This document shows positions 7,121-7,367 of a stretch of 7,367 nt of DNA, in pieces. Origin of the DNA: Acetofilamentum sp. (GTDB lineage: Bacteria; Bacteroidota; Bacteroidia; Bacteroidales; JAFGUD01). The notes below the pieces were generated by a model. The model made no database searches, was not told where the DNA came from, and saw only the letters and a program-made list of their open reading frames with translations. The stretch is from positions 1-7,367 of the forward strand of contig DYKL01000173.1 of assembly GCA_020722645.1 (NCBI GenBank). Reading direction: 5' to 3'. Position 1 is the stretch's first letter. Each line of letters opens with the position of its first letter. The position numbers and the translations under genes are program-made.

Positions 7121-7367
7121 ATCTCAAAACTATGTTTGGCATAAAAAATTTATTAAAAATTAGTTTTTTTATAACATTCATTATAACTATATCAGCTTGC
7201 AAACCTGTTTTAGTGCCTGAAGAAATAAAGGAAGCTTACGGAATTTTTGCTTATGAAATAAATGATACAGTAACTGTTTTGAAAAACACTAATGATACAA
7301 TTTTATATTACTTAAATACCTAACTTTAATTGAAAATTTCACACTACAATCTCAAATTACTGATATT
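7119..7367 (+). repeat. Tandem array unit 3 (partial): tail remnant + lipoprotein 3
   Basis: Bases 7119-7163 match the last 45 bases of the hydrolase gene (5236-5280) at 44 positions, including the in-frame stop. They are followed by the lipoprotein paralogue. The rest of the tail block seen in units 1 and 2 is missing here. The unit continues past the window end. Confidence 0.85.
7132..7323 (+). CDS. Small lipoprotein 3 of the tandem array, short and probably frameshifted
   Basis: 63 residues ending at TAA 7321-7323, about a third of the length of its two paralogues. Signal peptide with lipobox ISAC, Cys23. The mature start (KPVLVPE) matches lipoprotein 1; the next part (EIKEAYG, FAYEINDTV.VLK) matches lipoprotein 2. 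The stop falls where both paralogues continue. The frame shifted by -1 (codons beginning at 7320) stays open to the window end and reads LTLIENFTLQ..., so a small indel near 7310-7320 in the genome or in the assembly could explain the short frame. The remainder of the gene lies outside the window. It starts 11 bases after the previous stop, in a 45-base remnant of a T9SS tail. It could still be translated as a short lipopeptide. Confidence 0.6.
   Translation: MFGIKNLLKISFFITFIITISACKPVLVPEEIKEAYGIFAYEINDTVTVLKNTNDTILYYLNT

Overview
The window looks like part of a Bacteroidota chromosome. It is strongly AT-rich, every gene lies on the + strand with very short or negative spacing, and there are no clear Shine-Dalgarno sequences. 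Exported proteins have Gln-rich signal-peptide junctions, and several end in a type IX secretion system (T9SS) type A sorting domain (PNP motif, Y-hydrophobic-basic ending). Lipoproteins carry clear lipoboxes. No RNA genes, IS elements, CRISPR arrays or convincing terminators are visible, and no gene-free stretch exceeds 50 bases.

Left part (1-2421): the last 40 codons of an upstream T9SS-exported protein, then a small unrecognised lipoprotein, then a C10 (streptopain-type) cysteine protease with Spi-like propeptide, catalytic Cys191/His317, a coat-hanger-like repeat and a T9SS tail. The tail of the cut-off upstream gene and the tail of the protease are close nucleotide duplicates.

Middle part (2434-5280): a 948-residue secreted alpha/beta hydrolase (nucleophile Ser381 in GISMG) with a helical N-terminal region, a PKD-like segment, the hydrolase core, the same coat-hanger-like module, an Ig-like region and a T9SS tail.

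Right part (4465-7367): a tandem array. Its unit is the C-terminal 'coat-hanger + Ig-like + T9SS tail' block of the hydrolase gene followed by a small lipoprotein gene that starts out of frame inside the last codons of the tail. Unit 1 is the 3' part of the intact hydrolase gene plus lipoprotein 1. Unit 2 is an orphan tail without signal peptide or hydrolase domain, plus lipoprotein 2. Unit 3 keeps only the last 45 bases of the tail, which supply the start and signal-peptide n-region of lipoprotein 3; its reading frame breaks before the window ends. The lipoproteins have near-identical 3' ends and divergent centres.

Interpretation (inference): the genes probably form one transcription unit for secreted, surface-attached hydrolytic enzymes, each close to a small outer-membrane lipoprotein. 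The array resembles an expanding family of lipoproteins carried along by repeated duplication of a toxin- or enzyme-gene tail. Whether the lipoproteins are partners, inhibitors/immunity proteins or independent surface proteins cannot be decided from the sequence.
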